Shown: positions 45,260 through 56,820, numbered from the stretch's first letter. The stretch is DNA of 64,000 bases from Rhizophagus clarus (GCA_015698045.1 BLAL01000026.1:1-64000); one strand, 5' to 3'. Numbers and translations are program-made. Notes: generated by a model not told the origin, from the sequence alone.

Positions 45260-46010
45260 GATGATGAATTGATATAGTAATGATATTAAATATATATCGT
45301 AATGATATCGATTTGCAAATGATATCATTATGATATCACAATGATATCGGTACATTATTTATTCGATATATCAAAATGATATTGTAAAGATATTTACTTA
45401 AAGAAATATCGAATCGATATCATACTAATATTGTTATAACAACGATGATTTTTTTAAAAAAATGTGAACAAATACATTATCGATATGATATCGTATCAAC
45501 ATGTATTCAGTATCAATACGACATCGTAAAAACATCATCTTATAAATGTCAAATTGACATTAATTCAATATTGAATATTTAACGAATTGACATCATTTTG
45601 ATATAGTTAAACAACAATAAAAATATGAAACAAATACGATATAGATATGATATCGTATTGACATGTATTCAGTATCAATATGACATCATAAAAACATCAT
45701 CTTATAAATATCAAATCAACATCATTTCGATATAGGCAATATAACGAATTGACATCATTTTGATATAGTTAAACAATAACGAAAAATGTGAAACAAATAC
45801 GATATCGATATAATATCATTTTGATATTTATTTAATATCAAAATGATATAAAGATATCATTTTATAAATATCGAATCAATATTAATTTGATATCGTTAAT
45901 ATAACGAATCTATATCATTTTATCGTTAAAAGCAATAATTAATTTTTAAAAAAATGTGAAATAAATAAAATATCAAATCAATATCATATTAATTAATATT
46001 GATAAATTCA
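45260..46010. repeat. GATATC-rich satellite, about 170-bp unit
   Basis: About four degenerate copies of a 165-172-bp unit dense in GATATC, ATGATAT and CGATAT words. It includes the recognisable stretch GTATTCAGTATCAATA at about 45500 and 45675. Starts immediately after the right arm of the foldback element. No gene. Confidence 0.7.
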
Positions 46011-46416
46011 ATACTAAATTTTAAATGTTTTTATATATATTTTATTAATTTGTAATTTAATTAAAATTTAATTTAAAATTTAATTTCAACTGAGATGATA
46101 TAAAGTATTAAGAAAACCTGTTAAAATAAAAAACCTGTTAAATTTTTACATGAGACTATATACTTGTGTGCCACTTCTTTTTTTCTAACATGCGATGATC
46201 ATAACACCACCAATAGCAAATAAAAAAACTGAATTCTTCTTGACAAAATTTCCTAATCGGCTCAGACACTTACTTCACTAGGTATGACAATCTTGACAAT
46301 CTCTTACTCATTGTTTAAAATATATATGATATTAGAACTAGATTTTTATTGGATAAAATTAATTAATTATTTGTAATTATTGTAAAATATAACAATCTTT
46401 CAGTAATTTTAATTAA

Positions 46417-46824
46417 TCATATAGCTGTAAAATAAAAACTATTTTTTATCCAAATTCTGTTCGTGGTATCATGATCAGATCCTTGACATCCTCCTGAATT
46501 ACAATTATGAATAAAATGTACTTTTTGCACATTATCTATTACAGTAATTGGAAAAATGCGCCTCCATTTATTCCCTGTTGCTTGAAGGCGATAAAGTGGA
46601 CATTTCAATAGTGAATGTTCAATCCCAGTATCTTTAAACCAATCCACAACAATAAAGGCATAATATTTGTCATTATTACCCTTATGGCGAAAAATCCCTT
46701 TAATGATTGCATAAGATTCTTCATGATCTTCTTCATAAATTGTGACAAAATTACCAAGATGTAAGTGGATTTTTGAAAGGACACTATTTTTTTCTTCAAT
46801 GGTATCTTTGCTGAAACTTGAAGT
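46417..46824 (-). pseudogene. Gene remnant, C-terminal fragment of unknown protein
   Basis: An open stretch of 135 codons ending in TGA, with no start codon that makes sense. It reads HLHLGNFVTIYEEDHEES, then GIFRHKGNNDKYYAFIVVDW, CPLYRLQATGN and HFIHNCN...GCQGSDHDTTN. The composition is clearly coding-like, unlike the satellites on both sides. It may be the tail of an expanded AMF-specific family that also includes the acidic-N-terminus gene at 55278; that link is from memory of similar proteins and is weak. Upstream exons are missing. Confidence 0.45.
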
Positions 46825-46899
46825 TTACAATTGATATTGAATAAATATCATAACAATGTCATTACGATATCATTATGATATTTTAACAAAAAATCGAAT

Positions 46900-47460
46900 C
46901 GACGTCGTTAAGTTAGTCTTAACTATGTTTATTCGATATTGATTGGTTCAATATCTCTGCGATCACTATACGACATTTATTTGATATCATAACTATATCG
47001 TAGCAATAACGTATTAACATCGAATTAACATTGCCAAAGTATTATAACATTTATTCGATATTGTAACTATATCGTAGCAATAACGTATTAACATCGAATT
47101 AGCATTGCAAAAGTATTATAACATTTATTTAATATCATAACTATATCGTAAAGATAACATATTAACATCGAATTAACATTGCCAAAGTATTATAACATTT
47201 ATTTGATATCGTAACTATATCGTAAGGATAACATATTAACATCGAATTAATATTGCAAAGTATTATAACATTTATTCGATATCGTAACTATATCGTAGTG
47301 ATATCATATTAACATCAAATTAATATTATGAAAATGTTTTTATATTTACTCGACATCATAACTATATCATAGAAATATCATATTAATATTGAATTAACAT
47401 TGCTAAAGTATTATAACATTTATTTGATATCATAACTACATCATAGTAATTTCATAAATT
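46900..47460. repeat. 74-bp satellite
   Basis: About seven copies of a 73-74-bp unit with the core ATCGAATTAACATTGCCAAA and AGTATTATAACATTTATT. Successive CGAATT words lie at 47021, 47095, 47169 and 47243. It shares GATAT words with the 170-bp satellite, so the two may be related. Confidence 0.8.
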
Positions 47461-47624
47461 ACATCATAAAAAATGATTTTATATTTATTACATTATAATA
47501 ATAATTTACATTAATAATAATAATTTAATCAATAATAATAATAAGAAAATAAAGAAGAAAATAAAGGTGTCCGTTCAACATTAGGTACTGATTCCTAGCA
47601 GATCCTTACGCAGTACTCTAGGGT

Positions 47625-47705
47625 TTTAGTTTTAGTAGCTTTGGTTTTGGTTTTGGTTTTGGTTTTGGTTTTGGTTTAGTTTTGGTTTTAGTTTTAGTTT
47701 TCTCC
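47625..47705 (+). repeat. TTTTGG hexamer microsatellite
   Basis: About ten imperfect copies of TTTTGG/TTTTAG. It is short and internal, so it is not a telomere. Confidence 0.85.
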
Positions 47706-47829
47706 CTAGAGTTTCTAATCACGCTTTCACCATACAGGTTTACTAACGTCTACTAAGGCGCACACCTAACAGAACAACAACACCTGAAAAGTGAAGTAAT
47801 ATTCAATGTGGATAGAGTGGATGGGTCAG

Positions 47830-48045
47830 ATATAATAAATAATGAAAACAAAATAGAAATGAAACAAAGGCGAAAAGAAAAAAAGAGACAAGATCAAAAA
47901 GAAATGATAAAGAATATTGATGGAAAAAGATGAAACGAAAAGAAAGGGAGACGAAGAAAGAGAAATAAAAGGAAAAAGAAATAAAAACCGAAGGGAGAAC
48001 GAAAGGGGGGTTACATTTTCCTTTTTCTTTTTTTTCTTTTCATGT
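47830..48045. repeat. Purine-rich low-complexity tract
   Basis: A run of GAAA, AAAG and GGGA words about 180 bases long, followed by a TTTTC stretch. The open frame on its minus strand is compositional. Confidence 0.7.
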
Positions 48046-48675
48046 GATAAGTGAATACATCTTATTCCTTTTATTCTACTATACATAAGTAGGATCCAAT
48101 CGCTAAGGGTAAATTTAAAAAAATAAAAAATATAAAAAAAATAATTATGATTAATATAATATACTCTTTATAAAATATATTTAAATTTTAAATTTAATAC
48201 ATAATCTTGGGATAATGGTTAGAGCAGGTAATCTCCGGGATTTTGAGAAAAAATAAAAATGATAATATTTTTAACATTAGCTCTTTAAATTTTGAAAGTG
48301 TTAATTCTTAAAACATAATATTATAAAAAAAAAAATGCTGGCTGCTACGACTGACGCCACCCCGGACAAAGTAATTGGCGGCAGAAAATGTCATAAAATA
48401 TCCAGCCCTATTTCACAACATTTTCCTCCAGGCTAAGCAAATATTACAAAAGAAAGCTTCAAATATATTCAGCAATTTGAACATAGCATTTGAGAATACA
48501 TTTTAACTCCCTTAAGTAATACCACAGTCTAACAAAGAAAGACTCAAACTACACCCTATTGTAAAAAAAGTACATAACCAATCCCTCCTACAGAACCAGT
48601 AGACTTTACGAATATGGTAGAGTCCAAAAAAAATATGAAAAATATGCGTATATCCTATTTTCATACCTGCTTAAT

Positions 48676-49045
48676 GGCTTCACTATTTATTTAAAAGTAG
48701 TTTTTTTGTCTTATACGTTTTTCGGCGAACGGTCTTCATGTTGGTAACTATATCGAATATATAAACTAAAATGCCAAAGTACTGTTAATATTGTAAAAGA
48801 TAAGTAAAGTATACTTGGATAAAAGCAAGAAGAAGAAAATACCATAAAGTGTTAAAATAGTAATATTTGGCTTCACTATTTATTTTTTTGTCTTATACGT
48901 TTTTTGGCGAACGGTCTTTGTGTTGGTGGCTATATCAAATATATAAACTAATATGCCAAAGTATTGTTAATATTGTAAAAGATAAGTAAAGTATACTTGG
49001 ATAAAAGAGAGAAGAAGAAAATACTGTAAAGTGTTAAAATATAAG
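48676..49045 (+). repeat. Two direct copies of a 193-bp repeat
   Basis: Copies start at 48676 and 48869 (GGCTTCACTATTTATTT). Both contain GCGAACGGTCTT and GATAAGTAAAGTATACTTGG and are about 90% alike. No coding potential is seen. Confidence 0.8.
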
Positions 49046-49858
49046 ACAAATATAATATTTTTAAGAAGAGAGACGTGTATTTTTGAAAAATAAACAAAAA
49101 AAAAATCACGCATTAATAAACCGAATTTTAGCTATTTTTAGATATCACATGCATGTAATCAAAGTGATTTTTATTACATCATGCATGAGGATCAATGTAA
49201 TTTTATTGGTTAATTTTAACCAAAATTTTAGTCATTTCTTCATTACACAAAATATTTGCTATGTCCACTGGTGAAAACAAGACCGCGAAAGACATTTATG
49301 AATTTTTAAAAAAGAATGAAATTTCAGTTGTTATTTTAATGATTTAAAGATTATTTACGTTAACGCTAAAATAAGAAATTATAAAATCAACAATTTCTCT
49401 AATAATAATTAAATTACTATGCTATCTTAGTAATAAACTTGATTATTAGTTATTTATTAAAATTTTTTAATCCAAGAGCGAAAATGAATATATATAAATC
49501 AACCTTGTCATTTCCTTCGGCGAGACCTATTAAGTGTTCAAAAAGTCTGATTGGGTTTTCGCGTGCGAGTTATCAAATGATTAGGTAATACAAACTTATT
49601 TAGGATGTGATACATAATTTCCTTTATTTGCGGGATTGGTTGATTATATTGAAACACTTTTCGCATTTATTAGCATTTATATTATCAATTAAAAGTATCA
49701 ACTTATATTTGAAGATAAGAAATTTATTATAAGTTTATTTATAATTTTGATTTTTTCATAGATAGATTGCTATTTGATAATTAATTAATTGGTTAGGATT
49801 TGTCAGGTACTTTAATAAAGAATTATATATAATTTGATAATAGACTTTAATAACAAAC
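49046..49858. other. Intergenic, nothing recognised
   Basis: AT-rich DNA. The one open frame here (near 49083) has no coding-like composition and no recognisable domain. Confidence 0.5.
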
Positions 49859-50391
49859 CTAATTCCTTTTTTTTCTCAATCCAATACGTCTTGTTAGCTC
49901 TTGATCCATTTCCAAAGCCCTGATTCTGGCATTCTTTTGATTTATATTTAATATTGCTTCGTTCCTTTCAAAAAAAAGCCGAACTTTTTCCTCTTCCAAG
50001 ACTTTTACCTTCTCTTCTAGTTGATTGATTCTTTTCTCAAGAGCCTCAACATAACCTGCAGAGGGAAGGGATTAAAGAGGAATAGCAAAAGGTGGGGTCA
50101 GTTATGATCAACTCACCCAGCAGGAGAGCCACGTTAAAGCAAAGGCTAGGCACCTGATAGTCCAACAATTCAGGTACTTCACAGGACCATTAAGAACATC
50201 AACCTGAGAGGCGAGTTCACAGTAGCCATTTTAGAAGCTTAAACCCAGGCCAGACTATGTACGGAAAGCCGTGGTATTCACCCACCTATTTCATAAATTC
50301 CCTTTCGCTTCTTCTTCAATATTTTTGTTCTGAAACGATGTACCGATTTTGCCTTTGCGGCCTGTGATTTGTGAGGCTTGCGACGGCTCAT
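49859..50391 (-). CDS. Leucine-zipper (bZIP-like) protein, two exons
   Basis: Exon 1 (50391-50286) codes a basic region (MSRRKPHKSQAAKAKS, then LKKKRKGIY). A 230-nt intron (50285-50056, GTGGGT...CTGCAG) follows, and exon 2 (50055-49859) codes a coiled coil. Joined, they give 100 residues. Leu recurs every seventh residue four times (LEKRINQ, LEEKVKV, LEEEKVR, L), and the spacing KKRKGIY...ALEKRINQLE is that of a bZIP basic region leading into its zipper. The invariant Asn of classical bZIPs is not obvious, so DNA binding is inferred only. An in-frame ATG at 50463 and a possible acceptor just before 50391 leave the start uncertain. No stops. Confidence 0.6.
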
Positions 50392-51161
50392 ATTTCTGTA
50401 TAAGATATAATAAAGAAGATAAATAATTGTAGTCGATACTTCAGAAAATAAATCATGACTCATAATCTCTGCATGCAGAGAAATGCAAACCTATAAGAGA
50501 GGAGAGGAAAAGTGGAAACAGTTTTAAGAAAAGGAGGAATATTTATATGAAACAGGCCTGATACGTCAACATGAAGAAAGGAACCTTTTATGAATCCATT
50601 TCACGAAGATATAAAATATATTTGACTAAAGGATTATACCAGGAAAAGCTTTTTCTTTCATCATAGGAATGGAAAACATACTAAATTGGAAATTTTAAAT
50701 GTGCTAGAGAAAATTGATGATAGAAAATGACGTAATTTAATGTGTAGAATTCAATAATGTTTAAGGGGCAAGTTCACTGAGTTGGTCACACAAGTACAAT
50801 TAAATTCTCATCACTTTAAACTTTTATTAATAACGAATTAACAAAGAAAACTTTATTCGTTAAATGTTGGCTTTATTGTATCAATTATTAAGGTTTTGCA
50901 TTATTTTTGTATCAAATTATTAAGTTTAGCATTATTTGATTATCGTATTAAACTATTAACAGTTAAGGTTTAGCATCAAATAAAAGAAAAAATTTTTAGA
51001 AAAATTTCATAGGTGAAAAAAGGAAAAAAATTTTGTACTTATCATTATCAATAGTATCATTATTATCCACGGTATTCTGGCTATTGTTATTGCTTCGGGC
51101 TATAAATTGATTAAGAAAATCAATAAAAAAATCTATAACTTGATTAAATTTTTTTTATGAT
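50392..51161. other. Intergenic, nothing recognised
   Basis: AT-rich, no coding-like frame. It presumably contains the promoter of the 49859-50391 gene and the 3' flank of the Myb/SANT-like gene. Confidence 0.5.
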
Positions 51162-51798
51162 TTACATACATCTTCTATTCTTTCGATTTCTTCGATTTCG
51201 AGTCCGGCTAACTCCGATTGAAGCTTGTACAAATTGATCATCTAGAAACATATTAAATAATATTGGAATACATAATTCTAAATAAATATAAAGCAATTAG
51301 AATTCTTACCCGGTCTTTTCCAGAAGCGGGTGTTCATTATGTCAAAGAATACCACTCCTGGGCGACTCCTCACGCCTCTAGGGTCATTGACAATGACCAA
51401 TAATTGATCCTAAAATATTTTAAAGTCATTAATATTACACAAATTTTTATTTATTAATATTTAACTCACATGATAGTTAGTAACGAACCCATTGAACTTC
51501 GTCTGGCATTGTTGTCCTGTATAGTTACATCCACAAGTATTATTAACATTTTCTGCTACTGATCTCCAGAATTTTTTCTGCTGCGCCCTGGAATTTGGTA
51601 ATAATATTCGTAATTTCGTGACCTCTGCTGCTCAATGAGCGCAGTGGTTTATTCATCTGTCCATTCTACCCGTTCGGTGAAGGTGCTGCGAGGAGAAGTA
51701 GAATTAGATAAAGATTTGGCGTTATCAGTACGATGTTGAGATGAGGTTGAAGGATCGCGAGAGGTTGATGATGTTGTATTTGTGTTATTTGAAGACAT
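51162..51798 (-). pseudogene. Myb/SANT-like gene, three exons, decayed
   Basis: Exons are 51798-51470, 51409-51311 and 51241-51162, with a 60-nt and a 69-nt GT-AG intron. A Ser/Thr-rich start leads to VEWTDE (then an in-frame TAA where Gln is expected) and TTALIEQQ. After a change of frame comes KKFWRSVAENV, then GQQCQTKFNGFVTNYH, RSRPGVVFFDIMNTRFWKRP and an Arg/Asn-rich tail. The splice after NYH and the split codon before the tail fall exactly where they do in the gene inside the hAT, so the two are one family. One stop and one frameshift make this copy non-functional unless an unrecognised intron removes them. Confidence 0.65.
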
Positions 51799-51899
51799 TA
51801 TTAGAATTTTTGAAATTTTGCAATGTTATATTTGACAAAAATTTGTTATATATGAGTGAATATAAGACAAGAAATATATAATTAAAAAATTAAAAAATG

Positions 51900-52080
51900 T
51901 GAGAAAGTTCCATTTTTTAATTATTTTTTCTAATAATTCTAATTACACCATTTCAATCATTTTTTCTAACAATTCTAATTACGCCATTTCAATTATTTTT
52001 TTCTAACAATTAATTATGCCATTCAATTATTTTTTCTAACAATTCTGATTACGCCATTTCAATTATTTTTTCCTTTTTAA
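51900..52080. repeat. Tandem repeats of about 37-42 bp
   Basis: Four to five copies of a unit with TTTTTTCTAACAATTCTAATTACGCCATTTCAATTA-like sequence (core TTACGCCATTTCAATT). It lies upstream of the Myb/SANT-like gene. Confidence 0.8.
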
Positions 52081-52732
52081 ATTAAAATGATTTCATTAAT
52101 TCATAATATTACATCATAAATTCATAGAATTTTGAAAATTAATTCCGTCTCTTGTCCATTAAAAGTGATTAAAATGTCGATTTTCCATTGTTTCCCATTG
52201 TACAAAAAAAAAAAATTAGCCATTAAAAGTGATTAAAAATTTTACGTAAAAAATTAACTTTATTTACTCATAATATTTTACCACATCTTTTACGATATTT
52301 TCTAATGCGAAAAAAAAAATTTGATTTATTTTACTTTTCGTGATTGATTTAATGTGTTAATTTTTGAACGTTTAAAAGAAATTAATAAATATTGAGCGCG
52401 TTGAACGAGGATTATGCTTATGTAATACGTGAGACATTCTAAACTTAAACCTTCTAGAATTATACTTATTAAGATGAAATACATGATTATCACTTAGTTT
52501 GAAAATGGAAATCAAATATGGGACATACTACAATTCGTAACACCGAAATTACAAGTCCAGCAAAAAACTTACAATGTATGACTATTAATATGCGTATTTT
52601 ATTTATATGATCATATTTATTGATTTAATTGAAAAAATTAGTGAATATTAAAATATTTTTAAATTTTATAGCGCAAAAATCATTTATTGATGATTAATTA
52701 AAGAGCGCTACTAAATCTATAATTTAATTTTA
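52081..52732. other. Intergenic, nothing recognised
   Basis: Very AT-rich, with two copies of CATTAAAAGTGATTAAAA near 52160 and 52215. No coding-like frame. Confidence 0.5.
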
Positions 52733-54059
52733 TTAATATTTATGAATAAAGACGTAATGTGTTAAATAAAAATGACTTACATGTTCCAAAGAATTTACTA
52801 TCCTGTTGCCACTTCGAGAGGGAACAATTATATCCTTCGTCATACTATCCAAGTTCTTAACGGCAGATAGATCTTTGCCATTCCAAGAAACCTTGAAGGT
52901 TTCTCTTATAAAATCTATTAACGTATCGAAGCTACCAATCTTTTTCATTTCAGAGAGATTTACAGCAGTGAGCTGTCGATTCAAGAGTTTTTGAACAAAA
53001 TGTTCATCAACATAGTCTTTTACTTCTTTATTTGACAGGCTACCAGTGATCGCTCTACAGTTAATTATTTTTTATTAACATAACAATAAACTTATTAGAT
53101 ATAAGATATATTATCAAACAATAAAATAAAATATACCTATTTTTTCTAATATTTTTATATTCATTTATTTCATGTTCAATATTTTGATTAAGTTTATTAC
53201 GGTAGTCAGCAAAGGCTCGACGAGTTTTCTCTAAGAAATTTTTTCCTTCTGTACTGTAAATTTGAACCTTGAAAATTTTTTTAATTAATTCATCAAATGT
53301 CTCCCCACGCGGGTTGTGGGTACGAAGAAAGAGACATTTGATGGACTCGTCCCAAAGACGAGCATTATCCTAAAATATTAAAAGATATGTTATTTACTTT
53401 AAAGAATTGGGTACAAAATAAATATATTTAGCACTAACATCAGCACTAGACGTTGAAGACGTCGAGCTAGAACCAGAATCCATTTCTAACATTTTATTTG
53501 CTAGATGAAGAATATGTGGATGGGCGACGAGAAAATTGCATATTTCTAAATTACTTTTAAATCCAACAGGAATGGGTTCATCCAAATTTACGAGTTTATC
53601 ATCTGTCATATTCATTTTATCTCTATCATGATCATCACTATCGTTATCTGAACTACCACTTTTCTCTTCTTCGCGATCTTCTCTTTCTTTTTCATCTTCT
53701 CTTCCATCATCTTTTTCTCTTCCATCATCATCTTCTTTTTCATCATTATTTCTTCGGTTAGAAGCTAAACCTATTATTTAGTAGTATATCATTTAATTAA
53801 AGATTAAATATATTATTAAATATTAAGGCCACACACATATATGATATGTATATAATATTTACCTGAAATGAATTGATCAACATCGTTAATATTGGTCTCC
53901 CTCCTTTTCTTCACTTTTTGACTTAGACTTTGATTTTTTGAAATTGGTACTATTATACATATTTTCAGTATCATTTTATTCTCAAAGTAAAATTTATTAT
54001 AATTATATTTTATAAAGTTACATACCTGCTGTCTCTTGATTTGCCTTACGTTTAGACAT
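52733..54059 (-). CDS. Five-exon gene of unknown function
   Basis: Exons 54059-54026, 53949-53863, 53770-53439, 53369-53137 and 53054-52733 join in frame through four GT-AG introns into about 335 residues with no internal stop. The order is a basic start (MSKRKANQE, KVKKRRE) and a strongly charged Asp/Glu/Arg region of about 55 residues. A folded-looking part with LVNLDEPIPVGF and FLVAHPHILHLANKMLEM follows, then a Ser/Thr stretch and a C-terminal domain with LWDESIKCLFLRTHNPRG and FIRETFKVSWNGKDLSAV. The family is not recognised. It looks like a host gene. If the GTAAGT after LEH is used, the last exon ends at 52781 and another exon follows. Confidence 0.6.
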
Positions 54060-55277
54060 AGCAAAAAATAAAGATACAAGATACAAAAATTCTGAGATAC
54101 AAAAATTCGAACAAAGTAAAATATAAATAAGAGACCTCATCCCAATTCTCAAACCCCCGAGCTGACCTTGTATTTCCAAATTTATACGGTATATGTTGAG
54201 ATTATACCATATTGAGATGTTTATTTCGTGACAATCTTACAAGGGGAGACGATTTGTTTAGAATTGAAAATAGAATCGATTTGAATTATACAAAAATTTA
54301 AATTTTAATTATTTAACATATTGACATATTTACATAACGAAAGGAAATTTTTATTTAACGAAAGGAAAATTTAGATTTAACGAAAGAAAAATTTAGATTT
54401 ACTTATTTAACGAAAGGAAATTTTTATTTGTAAGTTGCTAAAGTATTTGTTTATGAACAAATAGGACTATCATTACATCATTCAATAAGAATCTGCAGAT
54501 GTTTATCTAAGATAAATTTGCACTTCCTTTTTTGATTAAGCGCAGTAAACATAACCTTTTACAGCCATAATTGCTGATATAATACATACTATTGTACAAA
54601 ATACAAATAAATATTAGTGAGATTATTTAATTAACAGACCTTGCTTTAGTTAGGTTCGGAGATGATGCTTGAATCTCGATCGATTGATAATAACAAATAA
54701 TGAATAAATGCACTTTAAATATAAATGAGAGCCATGTTTCAAATAATAATGCGAAGTATGTAATTAAATGATTATATTGTATTGTTTAGTTTATTATTAT
54801 TATATTGTAAATCTTGACATTTTTATATTGATGATAAAATAATAACGTAAAGCGTGAATATAAGAAAAAAACTTTTTACATAATATGTGGTAAACGTCTC
54901 TAGCTTATGTAAATATGGCTCTAAGGCAATCCTCGTGTCAATGTCTTGACAGTAACATCGCACAGGTCAAGAACGTAATATTTGCAGCTCTAAGTGATAC
55001 AAGAGTGTGATTGAATCTAAAATTCCATTTTCTGGCACATGTTTATTGATCATCTAATCAACAATTAATCTATATTCGGATAGTTCAACAGTGTACCGTA
55101 TCAAACATTGACCTCTCATACCGATTTCATGAAAGAATTCTTCTATATATTAGTAAAACTTCGGTAATTTATTTTTTTTTTTTTTGTATGTTTAGTGAAA
55201 TTACAGCCTAGATTAAATTATCTTTTTTTTCTCTAATCAGATTAGATTACTATAATTATATCAAAGTACCATAAATT
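54060..55277. other. Intergenic, nothing coding recognised
   Basis: AT-rich. Around 54340-54430 there are four short tandem copies of AACGAAAGGAAA(T/A)TTT. No RNA gene or open frame of interest was seen. Confidence 0.5.
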
Positions 55278-55963
55278 TTGTTAAAAATCAACAATTTTAC
55301 AAAACTATTTACGTCTTATTTAGTTATGAGAAAGAGATATATTCACTCCACCGGCAGTTCTGTAAAACCATTTCAAATTCGCAATCGGTTTTCTCATACT
55401 AGTCGTAATGAGACAACAGCAAATTCAACTGAAGATAACAATGAAATATTATCTGAAGACATCGATATGGAGGACATTAATAGAAATGACAATGAATCAA
55501 TATATTTTCAGCATTATGATAATGATATAGATTTGAGGGATAATGTAATTGACGAATCATCAGATGAAGATGGTGATGATAATGACGAAGAGGAAGATTA
55601 TAACGAAGAGGAAGATTATTTCAATGAGGAAGGTGAAGAAGAGGAAGGTCACAATGACGATGAGGAAGAGGAAAGTCACAACGACTACAACGACGAAGAA
55701 GAAGAGGAAGGTAACAATAACGAGAACAACGACATACATCAAATTATTGAAGCTTTAGATAAAGACGAGATACCATCCTGTGATGGTGAATTTTCACCTT
55801 ACTTCAATGATTATACAACTACTGCTCTATTCTGTTGGCTCCAGAAACACAATATTTCTACAAAAGCATATGAAGATCTTGCTAACATCATTCACAATCC
55901 TCAATTTGAGCCCACTCATATAGTAAAAAATATCAGAAGATTCCAATCTTGGAGAAAACGTCT
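55278..55963 (+). pseudogene. Front part of an acidic protein gene, cut by the virus-like element
   Basis: The frame is open for about 228 codons up to the element junction. The first ATG is at 55278 and a second in frame at 55326 (MRKRYIHS). It has a basic Ser/Asn-rich start, then about 100 residues almost entirely Asp, Glu and Asn. A folded-looking stretch follows (FSPYFNDYTTTALFCWLQKH, then IIHNPQFEP and NIRRFQSWRKRL). The frame ends a few codons into the element end sequence, so the rest of the gene was displaced. The final stretch has the feel of the large multi-copy families of Rhizophagus, but no function is assigned. Confidence 0.6.
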
Positions 55964-56106
55964 GTCGTCGGTGCCGGGTTAAGCCCAGCGGAGGCTAAAG
56001 CCCCTATACATCCCCCCTCCGTGGTGAAACCCTACCAGATCCCCTTCCAGTTAGGCTCCAGCGCCTCACGGCGCGTCTCTAACAATACCATGGATAAATA
56101 TCATAC
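55964..56106. repeat. Element end sequence, right copy
   Basis: Starts GTCGTCGGTGCCGGG and is the reverse complement of 4655-4793 with few differences. It is GC-rich against AT-rich flanks and abuts the interrupted acidic-protein gene. Confidence 0.75.
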
Positions 56107-56345
56107 CACCCATCTGTAACCATCTGTAACTATATCTGTAACTAATAAACATACTAAGAACAAGATAAAACAAAGAATAAAGAAGAAATAAGGGGGAGGT
56201 TACAGAGTTACAGATGTTACAGATGATAAGAAAAAAAAATAATCAGATCACCTTTCCCAGAAAAAACTTTTAAAATTCGGGTATCTAATCTGTAACTTCT
56301 GTAACCGGTCATCTCATCTGTAACTACTCTCAGGAATAAACTCAA
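56107..56345. repeat. Subterminal short repeats, GTTACAGATG type
   Basis: At least eight copies of CATCTGTAAC or GTTACAGATG and near variants in both orientations. They occupy the place where the left copy has GGACAGATG repeats. Only the ACAGATG core is shared. Confidence 0.7.
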
Positions 56346-56553
56346 ACGACTCACCAAACCTAATACGATATACAAAAAATACCATATCACCTAGTATGAC
56401 CTCCTATATATACTCCTCATATGGTTATCATACCATCCTCATACTAGTCCTCATACTAGATACTCCATACTATTGTCAACCTACTCGTACTAAATTCCTA
56501 TGCCTCCCAATAGCATACAAAAATAACCCCAAAAAAAAAACAGCTATTATCGA

Positions 56554-56820
56554 TCACCCAACTAAATGTTCAACTATCTCTTTTAATGGTTTTTCAAATC
56601 CAAACTCTTTAGCACGCTTTGCATTATCTAGTTTTAATCCAAGAATGAATGCTACTTTAATGTTTACATCATCCAAATCCTCATTTCGGGCTATAGCATA
56701 CAATTTCATTGACTCAAAATATTCACTTACAGAACCATCACCCTGTGTAGGAGCTGGTATTTCTATTTCTTGGTCACTTTCTAATCTTGAAGTACTTGGA
56801 GGAGTTGTTGGTCTTCCCAT
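56554..56820 (-). CDS. Small Gag-like protein (fossil element)
   Basis: 88 residues, twin of 3914-4216 but with a single copy of the Pro/Thr motif (PAPTQGD). The helical part (SEYFESMKLYAIARNED, then FILGLKLDNAKRAKEFG) resembles the C-terminal capsid region of Gag. Looks whole. Confidence 0.55.
   Translation of the reverse strand: MGRPTTPPSTSRLESDQEIEIPAPTQGDGSVSEYFESMKLYAIARNEDLDDVNIKVAFILGLKLDNAKRAKEFGFEKPLKEIVEHLVG

Noticed and set aside
45260-47460. CRISPR array
   Set aside because: The repeats are AT-rich satellites with diverged units and no unique spacers of constant length; the genome is eukaryotic.
47625-47705. Telomere-like TTTTGG repeats
   Set aside because: Short, imperfect and internal; the motif is not the usual fungal TTAGGG.
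47826-48086. Phe/Ser-rich minus-strand frame
   Set aside because: Produced by the purine-rich tract; no start context or domain.
48208-48246. tRNA-like stretch (GGGATAATGGTTAGAGCAGG)
   Set aside because: Resembles an A box, but no B box (GGTTCGA-type) or acceptor stem pairing was found downstream. At most a SINE scrap.
55560-55742. Val/Ile/Phe-rich frame antisense to the acidic protein
   Set aside because: It is the reverse reading of an Asp/Glu codon run, not a membrane protein.
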